Assembly: GCF_030851345.1 (NCBI RefSeq)
Contig: NZ_JALPNU010000029.1
Location: 1 to 41,839, forward strand
DNA: 41,839 nucleotides
Direction of reading: 5' to 3'
From: Marinifilum sp. D714
GTDB taxonomy: Bacteria > Bacteroidota > Bacteroidia > Bacteroidales > Marinifilaceae
Made by a program: the position numbers and the translations under genes. Under the pieces are notes generated by a model. It was given only the letters and a program-made list of their open reading frames with translations, made no database searches and was not told the origin of the DNA. Positions 40,170-41,839 of this stretch are shown here, one piece after another (the first letter of the stretch is position 1; every line of letters starts with the position of its first letter).

Positions 40170-40307
40170 CTACCAAATCTAATAAATCTATTACACAATA
40201 ACATTTATAAGATATTAAAATGTATTATGCTTATGTAATTTAATTCCATACTAAATAATAATGGCTCTGTATAATTCATAGTGGATAAATCCATAGAATT
40301 ATCATTA
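40170..40307 (+). repeat. Repeat Y, copy 1
   Basis: About 138 bp. The first 38 bp (40170-40207) are identical to 41343-41380. Later parts match with scattered changes, including AATGGCTCTG, ATTCATAGTGG and AGAATTATCATTA. No coding character. Confidence 0.8.
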
Positions 40308-40309
40308 CC

Positions 40310-40353
40310 GACCTTCACTTTACATCAGTGCCCACTATGGGCATTGGAAGGTC
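40310..40353. repeat. Nested hairpin
   Basis: GACCTTC (40310-40316) pairs with GAAGGTC (40347-40353), and inside it TGCCCA (40329-40334) pairs with TGGGCA (40338-40343). The structure starts 2 nt after repeat Y and is not found after the second Y copy. Confidence 0.5.
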
Positions 40354-40415
40354 AAGCTGCTTAGACGTAGAAAAAGTTGTATTAACCATGACTATGCAAA
40401 CCTAAGGGATATTTA

Positions 40416-40527
40416 TCGGACGCGATTCGAGACAAAACTTTGCTATGGAATGGCGAGCAATATCCGATTGGCTTGACTTTTTTGTTTCGTTTTTTGGATC
40501 TACCACAACAAAGTAGAGCTCATGAAC
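40416..40527 (+). repeat. Repeat X, copy 1
   Basis: The first 84 bp match 41675-41758 with few changes (TCGGACGCGATTCG, ATGGAATGGCGAGCA, ATCCGATTGGCTTGAC). The last 31 bp match 40813-40843 with seven differences, six of them in one codon phase. A minus-strand frame of 60 codons runs through it (40402-40584) but is not accepted as a gene. Confidence 0.8.
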
Positions 40528-40612
40528 GATAGTGAATGATCCAAATAAAGAACAAAACTTAATGCTTTGAAAGATCGGCATCATCTACGTAAGTGGGGCC
40601 CCATAGGCAGAG

Positions 40613-40676
40613 AAAGCGGTAAATAGAAATGCTGTCGAGCGAAGCATGAGTGAGACTATCTATTTCTATTCGCTTT
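40613..40676. repeat. Large interrupted inverted repeat
   Basis: AAAGCG (40613-40618) and AATAGAAAT (40622-40630) pair with ATTTCTATT (40662-40670) and CGCTTT (40671-40676), a 15-bp stem with a 3-nt bulge and a 31-nt loop. The surroundings are GC-richer than the rest of the zone. Confidence 0.65.
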
Positions 40677-40720
40677 TGAGCCGTATTGGGTCACTGAGTA
40701 GATGCGCCGTAGATTCTTTG

Positions 40721-40749
40721 CTTACTTTCTCATCAATGGAGAAAGTAAG
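40721..40749. repeat. Perfect 11-bp hairpin
   Basis: CTTACTTTCTC (40721-40731) and GAGAAAGTAAG (40739-40749) around the loop ATCAATG. It directly precedes repeat X copy 2. Confidence 0.65.
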
Positions 40750-40750
40750 A

Positions 40751-40843
40751 GCCTATCCGGCTCGAGGATAAAAAGACATTCGATTGGCTTGACTTTTTTG
40801 TTTCTTTTTTTTGATATACTATAATAAGGTGGAACTCATGAAC
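40751..40843 (+). repeat. Repeat X, copy 2 (rearranged)
   Basis: The left part, TATCCGGCTCGAGGATAAAA (40754 onward), matches the right end of copy 3 (41778 onward). The central part CGATTGGCTTGAC to TTTTTTGTTTC (40781-40804) matches copies 1 and 3. The right part (40813-40843) matches copy 1. The order of modules therefore differs between copies. Confidence 0.75.
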
Positions 40844-41249
40844 CCTTCGCTACCGCACGAGTCCTCTCGTGTGGTTCAGCTGAGATACTTCTTTCCACAA
40901 TCTCTTTCAAAGCCAGAGCTATTGCACCACTAATAAAGCTTGCAATAATGTCCTTCCAATCGAAAGTGCCATGAATTCCTAACCAACCAAGAGGTTCCCA
41001 TACCACACTATAAATAATGGTTGCCAGGAGGATATGTTTGTTCTTTTCTTTATTGGAATAATCTTTAAATCCCCATACGAAAAAGCAAAATCCAATTACA
41101 GATACAAGGCTACCAATGGTATCTGCAAAACCAAAATCACTTATTTTGTTGGCATAAATGTAAGGCCTGTAAAAATGAGTTAGCAATTGAGAGGCAGCCA
41201 ACACAATCAGAGCAACTCCAAGGTATATTTTTTGTTTCTTATTTTTCAT
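40836..41249 (-). CDS. Uncharacterised membrane protein whose C-terminus is encoded by a repeat
   Basis: 137 residues with four hydrophobic segments (about 7-24, 44-60, 75-92 and 101-117). The natural domain seems to end near ALKEIVERSIS; the last residues, AEPHERTRAVAKGS, are translated from repeat Z copy 2. The true ancestral stop was probably lost when the repeat inserted or expanded. No family recognised. The gene lies between the two Z-Y-X repeat blocks. Confidence 0.65.
   Translation of the reverse strand: MKNKKQKIYLGVALIVLAASQLLTHFYRPYIYANKISDFGFADTIGSLVSVIGFCFFVWGFKDYSNKEKNKHILLATIIYSVVWEPLGWLGIHGTFDWKDIIASFISGAIALALKEIVERSISAEPHERTRAVAKGS
40850..40876 (+). repeat. Repeat Z, copy 2 (best formed)
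   Basis: A hairpin of 10 bp: ACCGCACGAG (40852-40861) with CTCGTGTGGT (40866-40875) and loop TCCT, one G-U pair. It lies inside the 3' end of the minus-strand gene 40836-41249 and encodes part of its C-terminus. Confidence 0.75.
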
Positions 41250-41281
41250 TTAGAAATTACTTCCTTCTTATTTTTCCTCAG

Positions 41282-41308
41282 CTACCGAATGAGTCTTTTA
41301 GTATGATA
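41282..41308 (+). repeat. Repeat Z, copy 3 (degenerate)
   Basis: CTACCGAATGAGTCTTTTAG and GTATGAT follow the layout of copy 2 with many transitions; pairing of the arms is partly kept. Starts the second Z-Y-X block. Confidence 0.5.
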
Positions 41309-41342
41309 ACTAATTTAATGTGGATTGTAAACTCATTTATGC

Positions 41343-41482
41343 CTACCAAATCTAATAAATCTATTACACAATAACATTTATTTTTATAATAAAATACATA
41401 AACCTTATGTAATTTTGGTTGATCCTAAATAATTAATGGCTCTGCATGATTCATAGTGGGTAATTCTTTAGAATTATCATTA
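41343..41482 (+). repeat. Repeat Y, copy 2
   Basis: About 140 bp, the partner of 40170-40307. The first 38 bp are identical and the remainder is diverged, with small insertions and deletions. A 63-codon plus-strand frame starting here (41456) is judged spurious. Confidence 0.8.
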
Positions 41483-41674
41483 AATTCATTTACTATTGCT
41501 TTTAATACCTCAGTGATTACATATAGAACCATAAAACTTAAGTATTTTAGTTCACAGAATATTCAAATATCTATTATACTCCTTTGCCTGTCGGCTCCAC
41601 GAAAGTTTTGGAATCCCTTAAAAGAGATAAGTTTCCGAATTAGTTAATTAATAATTTCGATCGGGAGCTGCCAA
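41483..41674. other. Spacer between repeats Y and X
   Basis: AT-rich, no gene recognised; not alike to the corresponding spacer at 40308-40415. Confidence 0.4.
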
Positions 41675-41804
41675 TCGGACGCGATTCGGGACAAAATGTT
41701 GCCATGGAATGGCGAGCAGTATCCGATTGGCTTGACTTTTTTGTTTCGTTTTTGGGTCAAGCCAAAAATGAAAAGCCCATCCGGCTCGAGGATAAAAGAA
41801 GATT
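41675..41804 (+). repeat. Repeat X, copy 3 (longest)
   Basis: Contains the 84-bp core shared with copy 1, then an inverted repeat TTGGCTTGAC (41727-41736) / GTCAAGCCAA (41756-41765) whose right arm is missing in copies 1 and 2, and then CATCCGGCTCGAGGATAAAA (41778-41797), shared with copy 2. The plus strand has an open frame through the core (SDAIRDKMLPWNGEQYPIG) into LTFLFRFWVKPKMKSPSG; copy 1 keeps the same frame (SDAIRDKTLLWNGEQYPIG). Confidence 0.8.
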
Positions 41805-41839
41805 AATTTTTATTACCATTATCTGCCTGTAGGTATTTC

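Noticed and set aside
40402-40584. Minus-strand frame of 60 codons through repeat X copy 1
   Set aside because: Only partly shared with the other X copies; the codon-phase pattern of changes points to the plus strand.
41456-41647. Plus-strand frame of 63 codons
   Set aside because: Starts inside repeat Y and runs into a non-conserved AT-rich spacer; no match to the Y copy 1 region.
39781-41804. Insertion sequence
   Set aside because: Repeats are present, but there is no transposase frame, no defined terminal inverted repeats and no target duplication that I can see.

Overview
The window looks like a chromosome segment of a marine or anaerobic Bacteroidota, most likely in or near the Marinilabiliales (inference). 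The evidence is an AT-rich sequence, repeated TAnnTTTG-type -7 promoter boxes, TonB-domain proteins including fusions, a BlaI/M56 pair fused to TonB domains, LytTR and propeller sensor systems, a DUF5687 ABC permease, and Pta/AckA plus phosphate butyryltransferase-type fermentation enzymes. I see no phage, plasmid, CRISPR or complete insertion sequence.

Layout. 0-5 kb: a minus-strand tRNA-Lys with a good promoter, a short-chain dehydrogenase, a sigma-factor-like protein with an odd C-terminal extension, a YitT membrane protein, and an acyltransferase-nitrilase pair. 5-9.7 kb: a BlaI-type repressor, an M56 metallopeptidase carrying two TonB C-terminal domains, and three tandem single-pass TonB-domain paralogues. 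The same dyad (AACTA-N6-TAGTT) lies upstream of blaI, between the M56 gene and the first paralogue, and before the second paralogue. 9.7-14.6 kb: a B3/4-domain protein, a PTR1/FolM-FolX-FolK pterin operon, MutT with a small Cys-rich redox protein, and three uncharacterised genes.

14.6-18.5 kb: a TPP riboswitch followed by an intrinsic terminator controls thiM-thiE-tenA-thiD-tenA, a thiamine salvage operon. 18.6-25 kb: an isochorismatase-fold hydrolase, an array of 23-bp palindromic repeats, a LytTR response regulator with its 7TM-like histidine kinase, and a large FAD/Fe-S dehydrogenase. 25-34 kb: pta-ackA, a large propeller sensor kinase, two tandem phosphate butyryltransferase-like genes without a butyrate kinase, and a radical SAM protein with an apparently leaderless transcript. 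34.4-39.4 kb: seven minus-strand genes, namely an ABC ATPase and DUF5687 permease followed by five small, mostly membrane proteins.

39.4-41.8 kb: a repeat-rich, gene-poor zone with an HNH endonuclease, two small membrane proteins and several diverged copies of at least three repeat families (called Z, Y and X here). One copy supplies the C-terminus of a predicted protein. Another pair differs almost only at one codon phase, as old coding sequence would.

The best candidates for something undescribed are the BlaI/M56/TonB regulon with its shared operator, the 23-bp palindromic array at 19236-19350, the inverted pair of 53-bp intergenic repeats (4763-4815 and 18546-18598), and the Z-Y-X repeat nest at the right end. 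All identifications come from reading motifs; no search was run.
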